Positions 1-8,724 of a stretch of 64,000 nucleotides of DNA are shown here, in pieces; positions within the stretch are counted from its first letter, which is position 1; each line of letters opens with the position of its first letter. The DNA comes from Aliivibrio salmonicida LFI1238 (lineage in GTDB: Bacteria > Pseudomonadota > Gammaproteobacteria > Enterobacterales > Vibrionaceae), in the NCBI RefSeq assembly GCF_000196495.1, contig NC_011312.1:2046001-2110000 (forward strand), read 5' to 3'. Made by a program: the position numbers and the translations under genes. The notes beneath the pieces are model-generated. The model saw only the letters and a program-made list of their open reading frames with translations, searched no databases and was not told the DNA's origin.

Positions 1-385
1 TTGGCTTCTTAAGTAGACAAGGTAAATTGAGTTTTCAAACAACGGAAGGAAGAGTAACTACCGATACAGTAATTGATGCATTTGAGCACTTTATCAACGC
101 ACGAAAAAACGATAAGCCATGCTTTATTATCTTAGATAATGCCTCTTTTCATAGGTCAGCAAAATTTAAACAAAAATTGCATGAGTGGTTGATGAATGAT
201 GTATTAGTTTGTTATCTACCACCGTACTCTCCAGAGCTCAATATCATTGAGATATTGTGGAAGAAAGTAAAATATGAATGGTTACCATGTGAAGCGTTCA
301 AAACGTTTGAAGACCTCAGTATTAACATCAAAAACATATTAAATTATTACGGCGAAAAATTCACAATAACTTTTGCGTGACTACT
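1..385 (+). mobile_element. Right end of an IS630-family insertion sequence (partial)
   Basis: The window opens inside an IS630/Tc1-type element; only its 3' part is present. The right boundary is placed near base 385 because PBP2-like coding sequence (I-D-I-K-E-E-S-S-A-N-M-P-T-R) reads cleanly from about 386. IS630 elements insert at TA and duplicate it, and a TA lies at 386-387. The left end and the inverted repeat partner lie outside the window, so the boundary is inferred rather than read from paired repeats. Confidence 0.8.
3..380 (+). CDS. IS630-family transposase, C-terminal part (5' end outside window)
   Basis: DDE transposase of the IS630/Tc1-mariner type. The frame is open from base 3 (G-F-L-S-R-Q-G-K), so the protein begins before the window. 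The second catalytic Asp is in IILDNASFH and the catalytic Glu in LPPYSPELNIIEILWKKVK, the signature of this family (D-D-E, with a Pro-Tyr-Ser-Pro-x-Leu-Asn stretch before the Glu). The C-terminal end at 380 lies just inside the element's right end, as usual for this family. Whether the complete transposase is intact cannot be judged here. Confidence 0.85.
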   Translation, partial: GFLSRQGKLSFQTTEGRVTTDTVIDAFEHFINARKNDKPCFIILDNASFHRSAKFKQKLHEWLMNDVLVCYLPPYSPELNIIEILWKKVKYEWLPCEAFKTFEDLSINIKNILNYYGEKFTITFA

Positions 386-1016
386 TATTGATATTAAAGA
401 AGAAAGCTCGGCTAATATGCCAACACGAGACTGGAAACATAATAATTATCACCAAGCTTGGTATCAAGGCGATACGATCCCTGTTGGTATTGGACAAGGT
501 TATTGGACTGCAACGCCAATGCAAATTGCAAAAGCGACCGCGGTTGTTGCAGATAAAGGTGTGGTACATCGACCACATTTGCTAAAATCAGTGATGGAAG
601 ATGGGCAGTTTGAATCTGTGGCATTTAAAGATTTTCCGCCCGTCAGTGGTGCTAAAGAACAATATTGGGATTTAGCAAAAGAAGGAATGCATCGCGTATT
701 AGTGTCAGGGACGGCACGTAAATTATTTCAAAACTTAGCGTACGAAGCGGGTGGTAAAACAGGGACGAGTCAGGTATTTGGTTTAGCAAAAGGTGAAGAA
801 TACGATTCAGAAGAGGTAGCAGAGCACTTGCGAGATCATGCTTTATTTACGAGTTTTGCCCCATTAAATACGCCCAAGGTTTTAGTTGCAGCGGTACTAG
901 AGAATGCAGGATGGGGGAAATATGCGGCTCCAATTGGTCGTAATATCATGGATTATGTCTTGGTTAGTCCTAAAGTTAACTTAGATGATAATTCATCTAA
1001 ATTACCACCAACTTAA
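386..1016 (+). pseudogene. Penicillin-binding protein 2-like transpeptidase, C-terminal fragment cut by IS630
   Basis: C-terminal third of a class B penicillin-binding protein closely resembling PBP2 (MrdA), the D,D-transpeptidase of the elongasome in the periplasm. The segment NMPTRDWK, then WYQGDTIPVGIGQGYWTATP, then the active-site motif K-T-G-T in GGKTGTSQVFGL, and RDHALFTSFAP all match PBP2. The frame extends upstream of the ATG at 417 to about 386, where IS630 sequence begins, so the N-terminal part including the SxxK nucleophile motif is separated from this fragment. No rodA neighbour is seen, and essential mrdA normally sits with rodA, so this is probably a second, dispensable PBP2 paralogue. 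Expression of the fragment from the ATG at 417 would not give an active enzyme. Confidence 0.8.
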
Positions 1017-1051
1017 ATTAGACAGTGTTGAGAAAATAAAGGGATGTGTAG

Positions 1052-1447
1052 ATGAGTGGAATCGTAGATTTAAAGATATTATTGAAATCGATGTCACCAG
1101 AACTTCAGAATGATGAGTATGTTTTTTGTTCTTTGCCTGGTGAGTATGGTGACTACCAGCATTTAATGCCATTGGCGTCTTTTAGAGAAAAAGAAGGGTT
1201 TACTTTAGTGGTGACTAAAAATCACGCAGAGCAAGAAGGAATTGAATTTGAATCGACATTCAAAGTCATTACCTTAACAATTCATTCAAGTTTAGATGCT
1301 GTGGGTTTAACCGCGGAAGTTGCTAGAAAATTAACTGAGCATAATATTAGTGCGAACGTTATTGCGGCTTATTATCATGATCACATTCTTGTTCAAACAG
1401 AGAAAGCCGATGCGGCAATGTTAGCGTTGTCTGAATTCTCTGCTTGA
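1052..1447 (+). CDS. ACT domain-containing protein
   Basis: A 131-residue cytosolic protein of the ACT_3-type family found widely in Vibrio and relatives. It begins MSGIVDLKILLKSMSPEL and carries a C-terminal ACT-like half (about residues 65-128) with VITLTIHSSLDAVGLTAEVARKLTEHNISANVIAAYYHDHILV, the pattern of small-ligand-binding ACT regulators. There is no enzymatic domain, so any role in amino acid sensing is inference from the fold. It starts 35 bases after the broken PBP2-like gene, on the same strand, and may have shared its transcript before the IS insertion. A purine-rich stretch with GGGATG precedes the start. Confidence 0.8.
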   Translation: MSGIVDLKILLKSMSPELQNDEYVFCSLPGEYGDYQHLMPLASFREKEGFTLVVTKNHAEQEGIEFESTFKVITLTIHSSLDAVGLTAEVARKLTEHNISANVIAAYYHDHILVQTEKADAAMLALSEFSA

Positions 1448-1713
1448 TGTAAGTTGATCGCCCCCTCATACCTTACCGCTCAAGCTGCCCAGAAAATCAG
1501 CCCTGAAACACTAAATGTATAGTCTTATTGAAAATGTAAGGTTGAAAAGGTGATATAGCGGAATATCCTCGCTAAATGACGTCGTTTTTTCTCCAATTAA
1601 AATAATATATGTATTTAGTGTTCTATTCCTCTATAAAGCTCATCTATAACAGCGTAGGATCAGGTAACTTTAGATAAAACCAAGTTTGCACTTAGGTGCA
1701 CTAAGAGAAAATA

Positions 1714-3075
1714 ATGAAACTAACAGAAAAAGCATCACTTACTAATGCTTTACTTATTTCTATCTGCACACCGCAGTTTAAAGGTGATGAGGCAAAAGAC
1801 TCACTTGCAGAACTTGCTCGCTTAGTGACTACCCTAGGGTTTAAAGTCGTCGGTACGCAGTCGCAAAAACAAAGTTCTACTCAAAAAGTGAATGTTCTGG
1901 GGTCTGGTAAATTGGCTGAAATAGCGCATCTTACTGGTAATCAAGGCGAGAGTGATGACGCTGATACTGAAGATTTCTTTGATGAGACAGATTTTGACGA
2001 CGTTCCTTCAGAAGATCTGCCATTTGCATGCGCTGATGTAGTGGTATTTGATTGCGATTTAAGTCCGTCACAGTTACGTAATGTCGAAAACCAATTAGGC
2101 ATTAGAGTGTATGACCGTACCGGGATTATTATTGAAATCTTTAGTCGTCACGCTCGTACTCGAACAGCACGTTTACAAGTTGAAATGGCTCGCCTTAATT
2201 ATGTCGCACCGCGATTAAGAGAATCGACCATTGGTGATAACGAACGCCAAATGGGTAAAGGTGCCGGTGAAACAGATCTAGAGCTAGATCGCCGTAAAGT
2301 TCGAGATCAATTAGCTGAATTACGTCGAGAGTTAGAAAGCGTTCAAGGTGAGCTGAAAGGCCGCCGTAAACAACGTTCAGAGCTTTTCTGTGTGGCTTTA
2401 GTTGGGTATACCAATGCCGGTAAATCCTCCATGATGCGAGCGCTTACGGGAAGTGAAGTATTAGTAGAAGATAAACTTTTTGCTACGCTTGATACGACTG
2501 TACGTGCACTCTATCCAGTTACTCAGCCTCGTATCTTAGTATCAGATACTGTTGGTTTTATTAAAAAGCTGCCTCACGACTTAGTTGCCTCATTTCACTC
2601 AACACTAGCGGAAGCACATGATGCTTCATTACTGCTTTATGTTGTTGATGCCTCTGATGCGTCTTTCCGTACACAACTTGATGTTGTGCATGAAGTACTA
2701 AAAGAAGTCGGGGTTGAAGACGTTAAGAAACTACTTGTACTTAATAAATCAGACCAATTGACTGTTGAGCAACAAGAAGAGTTAATGGAAGAGTTTCCTG
2801 ATGCGATGATGACGTCAACTCGAAACCCTCTTGATATTGCTAAACTGCACAAATATATCGTTGGTGTTTCTCAACATGAAATGATTGAAGAAGAGATCAT
2901 TGTGCCTTATACCGCTAAAGGTATTATTGGGGAAATTCGTTCAAGCATGAGTGTCGTTAAAGAAGAATATGAATACAGTCATATTAAACTGACAGTACGA
3001 TCAAGTGCCATTGACTTAGCAAGATTAGAAAAGTTAATGTCGAATTTAGACGAAGAAAATAACGAAGAGTTATAA
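1714..3075 (+). CDS. hflX: HflX-like GTPase with acidic insert
   Basis: Ribosome-associated GTPase of the HflX family, which splits stalled or stress-damaged 70S ribosomes. It has an N-terminal HflX domain, a coiled helical linker (about 185-222) and a C-terminal G domain with P-loop GYTNAGKSS (231-239), G3 DTVGF (278-282) and G4 NKSD (344-347). The arginine-rich HARTRTARLQVEMARL segment and GAGETDLELDRR are family signatures. At 453 residues it is longer than E. coli HflX (426), largely because of a highly acidic insert at about residues 78-100. It stands alone, without hfq upstream, so it may be a second HflX paralogue rather than the hfq-linked copy. ATG start; the preceding 266 bases hold no gene I can recognise. 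Confidence 0.85.
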   Translation: MKLTEKASLTNALLISICTPQFKGDEAKDSLAELARLVTTLGFKVVGTQSQKQSSTQKVNVLGSGKLAEIAHLTGNQGESDDADTEDFFDETDFDDVPSEDLPFACADVVVFDCDLSPSQLRNVENQLGIRVYDRTGIIIEIFSRHARTRTARLQVEMARLNYVAPRLRESTIGDNERQMGKGAGETDLELDRRKVRDQLAELRRELESVQGELKGRRKQRSELFCVALVGYTNAGKSSMMRALTGSEVLVEDKLFATLDTTVRALYPVTQPRILVSDTVGFIKKLPHDLVASFHSTLAEAHDASLLLYVVDASDASFRTQLDVVHEVLKEVGVEDVKKLLVLNKSDQLTVEQQEELMEEFPDAMMTSTRNPLDIAKLHKYIVGVSQHEMIEEEIIVPYTAKGIIGEIRSSMSVVKEEYEYSHIKLTVRSSAIDLARLEKLMSNLDEENNEEL

Positions 3076-3180
3076 GTCTACGTTTCGTGTGTACTGATAG
3101 AGGTTGAAGGTATTAATGCTTTCAATCTCTATAACATACCCTAATACTAATTTGATAATAAATATAGCGTGAGTATTAAC

Positions 3181-3606
3181 ATGTTTGAAGTTAAGAATGT
3201 TGAATATACCGGTGATCATAAAAGTGCGATCCGTAGCATCCGTGATACGGTGTTTATTAAGGAACAGCAGATTGATCCTGAGATTGAATTCGATGGTTTG
3301 GATGAGGTCGCGGTACATGCGCTTGTGTTATCTGATGGTAAAGCGGTAGGAACGGGTCGCATTCTTAATGATGGGCATATCGGACGTATTGCAATTATTA
3401 AAGAGTACCGTGCGCAAGGTTTAGGCTCTAAAATTGTGTTATCGCTGATGAGTGTTGCTGAAAATAATGAGTATCAACGTGTTTATTTAGGTTCGCAAAA
3501 GCACGCAATAGACTTTTATACTAAATTAGGGTTTCAACCTTATGGCGAAGAGTTTATGGAAGCGGGTATTCCGCACTTATCAATGGAAAAACAATTAAAT
3601 AAATAA
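3181..3606 (+). CDS. GNAT family N-acetyltransferase
   Basis: Single-domain acetyl-CoA-dependent N-acetyltransferase of about 141 residues. The acetyl-CoA pyrophosphate loop (motif A) is visible as IAIIKEYRAQGLGSKIV, i.e. the R/Q-x-x-G-x-G/A pattern, followed by HAIDFYTKLGFQPYGEEF typical of the ElaA/YjcF-like group with the IRDTVFIKEQQI segment near the N-terminus. The substrate cannot be told from sequence. I prefer the ATG at 3181, with TGAG just upstream; an in-frame GTG at 3169 would add four residues. Confidence 0.8.
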   Translation: MFEVKNVEYTGDHKSAIRSIRDTVFIKEQQIDPEIEFDGLDEVAVHALVLSDGKAVGTGRILNDGHIGRIAIIKEYRAQGLGSKIVLSLMSVAENNEYQRVYLGSQKHAIDFYTKLGFQPYGEEFMEAGIPHLSMEKQLNK

Positions 3607-3615
3607 TGCGTTTGT

Positions 3616-3653
3616 CGTTCAATACGGTTTTTAATTCCATACAGTATTGAACG
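3616..3653. terminator. Inverted repeat between convergent genes
   Basis: A perfect 10-bp inverted repeat (CGTTCAATAC at 3616-3625, GTATTGAACG at 3644-3653) lies between the convergent GNAT and oxidoreductase genes. It has no clear T-run, so it is a hairpin that may end transcription rather than a textbook terminator. Confidence 0.45.
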
Positions 3654-3659
3654 AGAGCA

Positions 3660-4640
3660 TTAAAATGTAATCAGTATTTTTCCTTTTTTTGTCTTTTTCT
3701 TATCTTGAATATAAGTGATGGCTTTATGGATGTCATTTAAAGAAAAATGAGCGCTAATGATCGTATCTGCAATGCCACTATAAACGAGCAGCATGACTTC
3801 ATTGAGTTTTTCTTGGATGATGTTTTTTTCTGAAGAATGAATCCATTGTCTTAGATGAAAATAAGAAAAATCAATATCAGGTCGTTCACGCCAAAAAGTA
3901 GGGGGGATTGGTTTTCCTGATAATAAACCGTAGTTAATGAATTGTCCGCCTTCTTTAAGTAAGTGTGATAATTGCAAGGCTTCTATCCCTCCAACACAAT
4001 CAAGAACCGCGTCTATTCCAGTACTCTGTTTACTCTCCAAAAGTTGCTGTATGCTATTTTTATTTTGTATATTGATGATGCGACGAACATTACATCCTTC
4101 AAAATCTGCTTCTGTGTTATCTCGACGAACCAATGCTATTGGCGTTATTCCCAGATGATTGAGCATCCGTATCAGTATGAGTCCAATCGCTGAGTTGGCC
4201 GCATTGATGACTAATGTCATTTCTTTGTGTCGATGTAAGCGTTCCGATACGATCAGCCATGCTGTCATTGGGTTTATGTAAGAGGTTGCCGCTTGTTCAT
4301 CGCTTAGTTGGTTTGGGATCGTAAAGCACCATTTTTCGTCTATATTTCGATAGCGTTGCCATGCGCCAGCACTGCCAATAGGGAGAACTCGGTCGCCAAT
4401 AGAAAATGCAGAGTGTGAATCGTAGCGTTCTTTTATTATCCCAAGGCCTTCAAAACCTGGAATAAAAGGGAGCGGTATACGCGAGCGATAAGCCCCTGAA
4501 ATGGTAATTAAATCAGATGGGTTTATTGTGCTGTAACGCATTTTTAGTTGAATCTGAAAGGGAGTCAAAGGTTCTGAAGTATAAGGTTCTACTGTGATAG
4601 ATTGTGGTGCTAAACCAAATTGATGAACAATTGCTCTCAT
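3660..4640 (-). CDS. MDR-family zinc-type alcohol dehydrogenase / quinone oxidoreductase-like protein
   Basis: Medium-chain dehydrogenase/reductase of the group that resembles eukaryotic trans-2-enoyl-CoA reductase (MECR) and quinone oxidoreductases; a soluble NAD(P)H-dependent enzyme with unknown substrate. An N-terminal GroES-like domain (STINPSDLITISGAYRSRIPLPFIPGFEGLG) is followed by a Rossmann domain with VINAANSAIGLILIRML in place of the usual AxxGGVG loop, and IDAVLDCVGG. The Cys ligands of catalytic zinc are absent, as in the zinc-free subgroup. I chose the ATG at 4640 (MRAIVHQFG, the usual N-terminus, with AGG nine bases upstream) over an upstream TTG at 4679. It forms its own transcription unit. 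Confidence 0.75.
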   Translation of the reverse strand: MRAIVHQFGLAPQSITVEPYTSEPLTPFQIQLKMRYSTINPSDLITISGAYRSRIPLPFIPGFEGLGIIKERYDSHSAFSIGDRVLPIGSAGAWQRYRNIDEKWCFTIPNQLSDEQAATSYINPMTAWLIVSERLHRHKEMTLVINAANSAIGLILIRMLNHLGITPIALVRRDNTEADFEGCNVRRIINIQNKNSIQQLLESKQSTGIDAVLDCVGGIEALQLSHLLKEGGQFINYGLLSGKPIPPTFWRERPDIDFSYFHLRQWIHSSEKNIIQEKLNEVMLLVYSGIADTIISAHFSLNDIHKAITYIQDKKKTKKGKILITF

Positions 4641-4751
4641 TGATAACTGCCTAGATACGCGCTTGAAAATGGAAGACAATATGTAACATATCAGAACGAA
4701 TGATGAAAGAATTACCGAGATAAGTCTATTTACTAGAGACTAAACGAAAAA

Positions 4752-4778
4752 AGCACACCGTTAATTAAACCGTGTGCT
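4752..4778. terminator. Probable terminator, stem AGCACAC/GTGTGCT
   Basis: Stem-loop with arms AGCACAC (4752-4758) and GTGTGCT (4772-4778) lying downstream of the minus-strand acidic protein gene ending at 4803. In the minus direction the stem is followed by TTTTTTCG, so it can act as a Rho-independent terminator for that gene. Confidence 0.7.
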
Positions 4779-4802
4779 CTTATTATTCGATTAAAAAATT
4801 AT

Positions 4803-5120
4803 TTAGTAATCGCCGTCGCTTGGTTCGATGAAGAACTCACCATCAGCGGTTTCTGTAATTTCTAGAATTTTCACAATCTCACCATTAATGGTGATGTTTG
4901 CTAGACGAACAGGATCTTCATCATAAGGATGGAAAGGTGCTAACTGCATCTCGATACGATATTCTTCATCGTCAGGGCCTTGGAACCAACCTTCGCCAAA
5001 GTCTAGCTCAATCTCATCGCCTTCTTCTGGGCAAGTGTGATATGCAGAAACAATTTGGGCGCCTTCAAAGCTTAGGGTAATCGTATCACCCCATTCCACA
5101 ACGTATTGTGTATCTTCCAT
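4803..5120 (-). CDS. Conserved acidic hypothetical protein
   Basis: A 105-residue soluble protein that I do not recognise by function. It is strongly acidic, rich in Asp and Glu throughout, with aromatic residues spaced as in small beta-rich domains (WGDTITLSFEGAQIVSAYHTCP, then EIELDFGEGWFQGPDDEEYRIEMQLAPFHPYDEDPVRLANITING). There is no signal peptide or membrane segment and a single Cys. It has a clean start and its own terminator (4752-4778), so it is probably a real, monocistronic gene. Confidence 0.7.
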   Translation of the reverse strand: MEDTQYVVEWGDTITLSFEGAQIVSAYHTCPEEGDEIELDFGEGWFQGPDDEEYRIEMQLAPFHPYDEDPVRLANITINGEIVKILEITETADGEFFIEPSDGDY

Positions 5121-5214
5121 TGGTCATTACTCATCAAGAATTCTTAGGGCTATTGTATCGCTATGAACCCTAAGAACCTAGTTTTTATGAAAAGAAAGGC
5201 GTTACGGTTAGAAG

Positions 5215-6375
5215 TTATTCACCAGCAACCATTGGTCGCTGTTGGCGCATACTCGCTAGTAACATATAAATAGCGGTCGCTAGTAGAATGGCGAATAAAT
5301 AGCTCATTAAACCTTCAGCAGTGTTCATTAGTGTATTTGCTAATACAGGGCCACATACAGAACCAATGCTATAGCTAAATAGCATTACTTGTGTTGCTGA
5401 AACAATGTAAGACTCATCCAACTGATCACAACCCAAAGAGATAGCAATAGGATAAATAGCAAAAGCGGCCATACCTAGAAGCACCAATGAGGTTGCTAGA
5501 ACGGCAGCATGGTCACTTAGCGTAGTTAATCCAATAGCAAAAACGCCCAGCACGCAGAATAATGCCATCAATAATGTTTTCCCTAAGTGTCGAGATAAGT
5601 ACGAAACTAATGGTTGAACTGCCATTCCACCTAAAACAATCAACGCCATTAAGCTGCCAATTTGAGTGATATTAATATTACGGTGTTTTAGTTCTAGAGG
5701 CATCAGTCCATAAACTGCACCGAGTAATAAACCAGAAACAACACAGCCCATAATCGACGCTTTGTTTAGTTTTAAAATTTGTTTTAGGTTTAATACATTA
5801 TGATGCTGAACTTGGGGCTGAGCACCTTTACCAAACAGTAAGCATGCAATAGCCATCATAAGTAAGCCAATGATCATGTAATAAGGAAGTAACCCTTCAA
5901 TACCAATAAAACCGATACCCAGTTGACCTAAAGATGAACCACCGTATAAAGCACCCATGTATAAACCTAAGCGTTTTGGACGACTTTCAGCGTCACCAAT
6001 AAGCAGCCAAGATTCAACAACAACAAAAACGCCTGCAACCGCAATACCAGCCACAAAACGAAGAGTCATCCATACCCACTCAACAGGGGCTACAGGTAAG
6101 ATCACGATAGTTGCAGCAAGTAATGCTAAGAATAATACAAATGCATTTTTGTGACCAAGACGAGCAACAAAAGGTTCAATTAGCCCTGCGCCAACTAATA
6201 GGCCTGCATAGAAAGCACTTGCTAACCAACTGGCGTATTTCGCCTCCATTCCATATTGACTTAACATCAATGGGATAAGACTCATTAAGTACCCAGATGC
6301 TATAGCAAATAAAGAAAGTGCAATCACTGGAACGAATAAACCAGATTGTGATTGAGTTGATGTTGTTGTGTTCAC
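5215..6375 (-). CDS. MFS transporter, YcaD-like
   Basis: Inner-membrane major facilitator superfamily permease of 386 residues with about 12 hydrophobic segments. The cytoplasmic loop between helices 2 and 3 reads EPFVARLGHKNAF, and VVVESWLLIGDAESRPKRLGLYMGALYGGSSLGQLGIG in helices 4-5 resembles the YcaD group of E. coli, whose substrate is unknown. A second-half loop SYLSRHLGKTLLMA corresponds to the repeated MFS A-motif. Single gene, ATG start at 6375. Transport specificity cannot be assigned. Confidence 0.8.
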   Translation of the reverse strand: MNTTTSTQSQSGLFVPVIALSLFAIASGYLMSLIPLMLSQYGMEAKYASWLASAFYAGLLVGAGLIEPFVARLGHKNAFVLFLALLAATIVILPVAPVEWVWMTLRFVAGIAVAGVFVVVESWLLIGDAESRPKRLGLYMGALYGGSSLGQLGIGFIGIEGLLPYYMIIGLLMMAIACLLFGKGAQPQVQHHNVLNLKQILKLNKASIMGCVVSGLLLGAVYGLMPLELKHRNINITQIGSLMALIVLGGMAVQPLVSYLSRHLGKTLLMALFCVLGVFAIGLTTLSDHAAVLATSLVLLGMAAFAIYPIAISLGCDQLDESYIVSATQVMLFSYSIGSVCGPVLANTLMNTAEGLMSYLFAILLATAIYMLLASMRQQRPMVAGE

Positions 6376-6716
6376 CGCAGTGCCTCAAATAATGAATAGG
6401 AAGTAGATTTTCCGCGACTATGAGGCTAAAAAGCGACCAAGTAAAACGAGTAATTTTTCTTGTAATGATTAAATTTACTAATGGTAAAAGGGATGTTTTA
6501 GAAAGTTAAATTTTGTATAAATATATAGATATTACAGGGCGAAACACACTATTTATGCTAGTTATTGATAAGGTTGTTATTATTTGTTTTGTTGATTGAA
6601 TTGGGTTAAATAGAAAGTTATGTTTTTATTATGTATTAATAAATTTAATCTAAATTATCAAGACGTAAAGATAACCTCTATTTTAATTTGGTCTTAATTT
6701 TAAGAGGGCAGCGGCG
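6376..6716. other. AT-rich intergenic region between divergent genes
   Basis: A 341-base gap between the divergent MFS gene (minus) and the membrane protein gene (plus). It should carry both promoters. I see no RNA gene, repeat or recognisable operator; the stretch from 6470 to 6700 is very AT-rich. Confidence 0.5.
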
Positions 6717-7427
6717 TTGCTATTGTCATTTGAGAGGCAGAATATTGGAGCTTGTAAATTACGTCATATTCCTATCAACCGTATTAGAGGTAGCCTTTTG
6801 AATCACATTATCCGCCAGATCTTTGAACCTAAAAAAATAATGCTTTATTTTGTTTTTGCATTTATTCCTGCAATCTTATTTTATGCACTTTCACTTGTTG
6901 GATTGCATCAGGCACTTGGATTTACACCAATGCAGGTCTTGCGTGATTTAGCGCAACAAACAGAAGTACATAGCTTTTTAGGTTTTCTTTCTAATATTGG
7001 AGTCTGGTTTTGGATTTCCTCACTCGCGGTTGCTTATTTCAGTGCTATTTATCTACACAGTGGCAAACACAGAAGGTTGTTGATATTAATGGGAATGCTG
7101 GCATCTATCTTAGCGGTAGATGATTTCTTCTTGATTCATGATCGTTATGTAAATCAATATATCTGTTATTTCTTTTATGTGGTGGTGGCATTAGCGCTAT
7201 TGGCTTTTCATTTTAAAGATATTGTTGAAATCGATGGATTTGCATTTTTAGTTGCTGGAGGATTACTTGCGGGTTCTATCGCTACAGATGTCATTCAAGG
7301 GTATTTGCCGTTTGGTTATGAAGTGACTCAAGTATTTGAAGAAGGCTGTAAATTTATTGGTGCAGCTTCATGGTTATATTTTACTTGTACTGCTGCATCT
7401 TATGGTTGCAAGAGAGTAGAGAAGTAA
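6717..7427 (+). CDS. Multi-pass membrane protein of unknown function
   Basis: Unrecognised inner-membrane protein, up to 236 residues, with about six hydrophobic segments: YFVFAFIPAILFYALSLVGL, a segment around FLGFLSNIGVWFWISSLAVAYFS, LLILMGMLASILAV, YFFYVVVALALLAF, FLVAGGLLAGSIATDV and SWLYFTCTAASYGC. Between the third and fourth lies a charged stretch DDFFLIHDRYVNQ and the fifth is followed by EVTQVFEEGCKFIG, acid residues that could be functional. The start is uncertain: the open frame begins at a TTG (6717), but a TTG at 6798 preceded by AGAGG gives MNHIIRQIFEPKK and leaves a more usual N-terminus. Confidence 0.65.
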   Translation: MLLSFERQNIGACKLRHIPINRIRGSLLNHIIRQIFEPKKIMLYFVFAFIPAILFYALSLVGLHQALGFTPMQVLRDLAQQTEVHSFLGFLSNIGVWFWISSLAVAYFSAIYLHSGKHRRLLILMGMLASILAVDDFFLIHDRYVNQYICYFFYVVVALALLAFHFKDIVEIDGFAFLVAGGLLAGSIATDVIQGYLPFGYEVTQVFEEGCKFIGAASWLYFTCTAASYGCKRVEK

Positions 7428-7435
7428 TTGGTAAA

Positions 7436-7466
7436 GGGGCACTATTTATTATTTAAATAGTGCCCC
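7436..7466. terminator. Bidirectional Rho-independent terminator
   Basis: A perfect 12-bp stem (GGGGCACTATTT at 7436-7447, AAATAGTGCCCC at 7455-7466) lies between the convergent membrane protein and EamA genes and serves both. Confidence 0.85.
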
Positions 7467-7472
7467 ATTTAT

Positions 7473-8327
7473 TTATCGAGAACGTCGTTTTTCTAATTGT
7501 TGGTTGACGATTAAAGCGATGAGAATTAATCCTCCACCAAGGCTTAAACGGAATATATCAGCATCGCGATTCCAAATGACTAAGTTGACTAATATCCCCG
7601 CTGGAATTAATAAATTATTCATGACTGCTAGAACGCCAACATTGACCAGTGTTGCCCCTTTATTCCACATGAAATAGCCAAGCCCAGAAGCAATTATCCC
7701 TAGATAAACTAATACTCCCCATTGTGTCGATGTTGTTGGAAGTTTTTCACTATTTCCAAAAAGGGCATAACACACGCTTGCCACAACCAACGCGCCAATA
7801 AAGAAAAAACCAAATACGTTTTTTTGTTCAAGTTGGTTATCTTTCATTAATCGTTTATAAGTGACTTGTCCTGTTGCAAAGCAAAGGTTCGCGCCTTGTA
7901 CGGTAGCAAAGCCTAATAAAAACCCGGCATCTATACCATTGTATCGGATAGCTATTGCTCCAAGAGTGGCAATGAGAGCGCTGATCATAAAGTGAGGGTG
8001 AAATTTACCTTCAAAAGCATCGTTTAATAAGGTGATATAAATGGGTGTCATTACGGTGAAAAGTAAAACTTCAGGAACCGTTAAATAGAGAAAAGATTGA
8101 TAATAGAAAACGTACATTAACCCAAGTTGGATCGCGCCAATGAGCATTAATTTAATAGCGATTGGCAAAGGGACTTGTTTTGGACGTAAGAAAGGAAGAA
8201 AAACAAGTGTAGCTAGGCCTATTCGCATTAAGACAGAGAACCAAGCATCGACTTGTCCTGCTAAATACACGCCAATTAAACTGAATGAAAAGGCCCAAAG
8301 TAAGGTTATTGAAAGTAAATACGACAT
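7473..8327 (-). CDS. EamA/DMT-superfamily transporter
   Basis: Drug/metabolite transporter superfamily permease of the inner membrane: 284 residues, about ten hydrophobic helices arranged as two EamA repeats. The first helix LLWAFSFSLIGVYLAG and the second-repeat GIIASGLGYFMWNKGATLVNVGVLAVMNNLLIPAGILV are typical of the carboxylate/amino acid/amine exporter group. The substrate is not evident. The C-terminus ends in a basic tail (QLEKRRSR) on the cytoplasmic side. Monocistronic, with a strong terminator at 7436-7466. Confidence 0.8.
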   Translation of the reverse strand: MSYLLSITLLWAFSFSLIGVYLAGQVDAWFSVLMRIGLATLVFLPFLRPKQVPLPIAIKLMLIGAIQLGLMYVFYYQSFLYLTVPEVLLFTVMTPIYITLLNDAFEGKFHPHFMISALIATLGAIAIRYNGIDAGFLLGFATVQGANLCFATGQVTYKRLMKDNQLEQKNVFGFFFIGALVVASVCYALFGNSEKLPTTSTQWGVLVYLGIIASGLGYFMWNKGATLVNVGVLAVMNNLLIPAGILVNLVIWNRDADIFRLSLGGGLILIALIVNQQLEKRRSR

Positions 8328-8505
8328 GTCTAATCCACTAATAAAAGCAATGAAGGCATTCTAAATGAGATTTACTATCAGTAAAGAAAAAGATAATAAA
8401 AAAGGCTGAGAAATCAGCTTTAAAAATAAAATTAACATGATGATTAATAAGTTAATCATTAATTATACCGCCACAAATTGACCATATACCGTTAGAAATC
8501 AACAC

Positions 8506-8537
8506 AAAAGCCGCTATATATTATATGTGCGGCTTTT
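8506..8537 (+). terminator. Rho-independent terminator-like hairpin
   Basis: Nine-base arms AAAAGCCGC (8506-8514) and GCGGCTTTT (8529-8537) followed by T residues. No gene is recognised immediately upstream on the plus strand, so it may be left over from a lost gene or end an unrecognised short transcript. Confidence 0.6.
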
Positions 8538-8559
8538 TATTACCATATTAGTTAGCTGT

Positions 8560-8685
8560 ATGAAAAACACACATCCAAGCTTAGGTAGTTTTAAATATAA
8601 AAGTAAATGGTACGTGCTAGACATTGGTTGGGATAATTTACTTTTGGCGGTGTTTATTAATTTTTTGACTATGAATGCTAGGTAA
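8560..8685 (+). CDS. Possible small ORF, 41 residues
   Basis: An ATG-initiated frame starting MKNTHPSLGSFKYKSKWYVL and ending with a hydrophobic stretch LLLAVFINFLTM. There is no convincing ribosome binding site and the frame is short for such AT-rich DNA. It could equally be a fragment of a decayed gene, since the next 300 bases clearly hold one. Confidence 0.2.
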   Translation: MKNTHPSLGSFKYKSKWYVLDIGWDNLLLAVFINFLTMNAR

Positions 8686-8724
8686 ACAGATTGTCTCATG
8701 TTCTGAATATGCCAAGGAGTATAA

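Noticed and set aside
1448..1713. Possible small RNA or gene between the ACT protein and HflX genes
   Set aside because: No terminator, promoter pair or conserved small frame could be identified in this 266-base gap.
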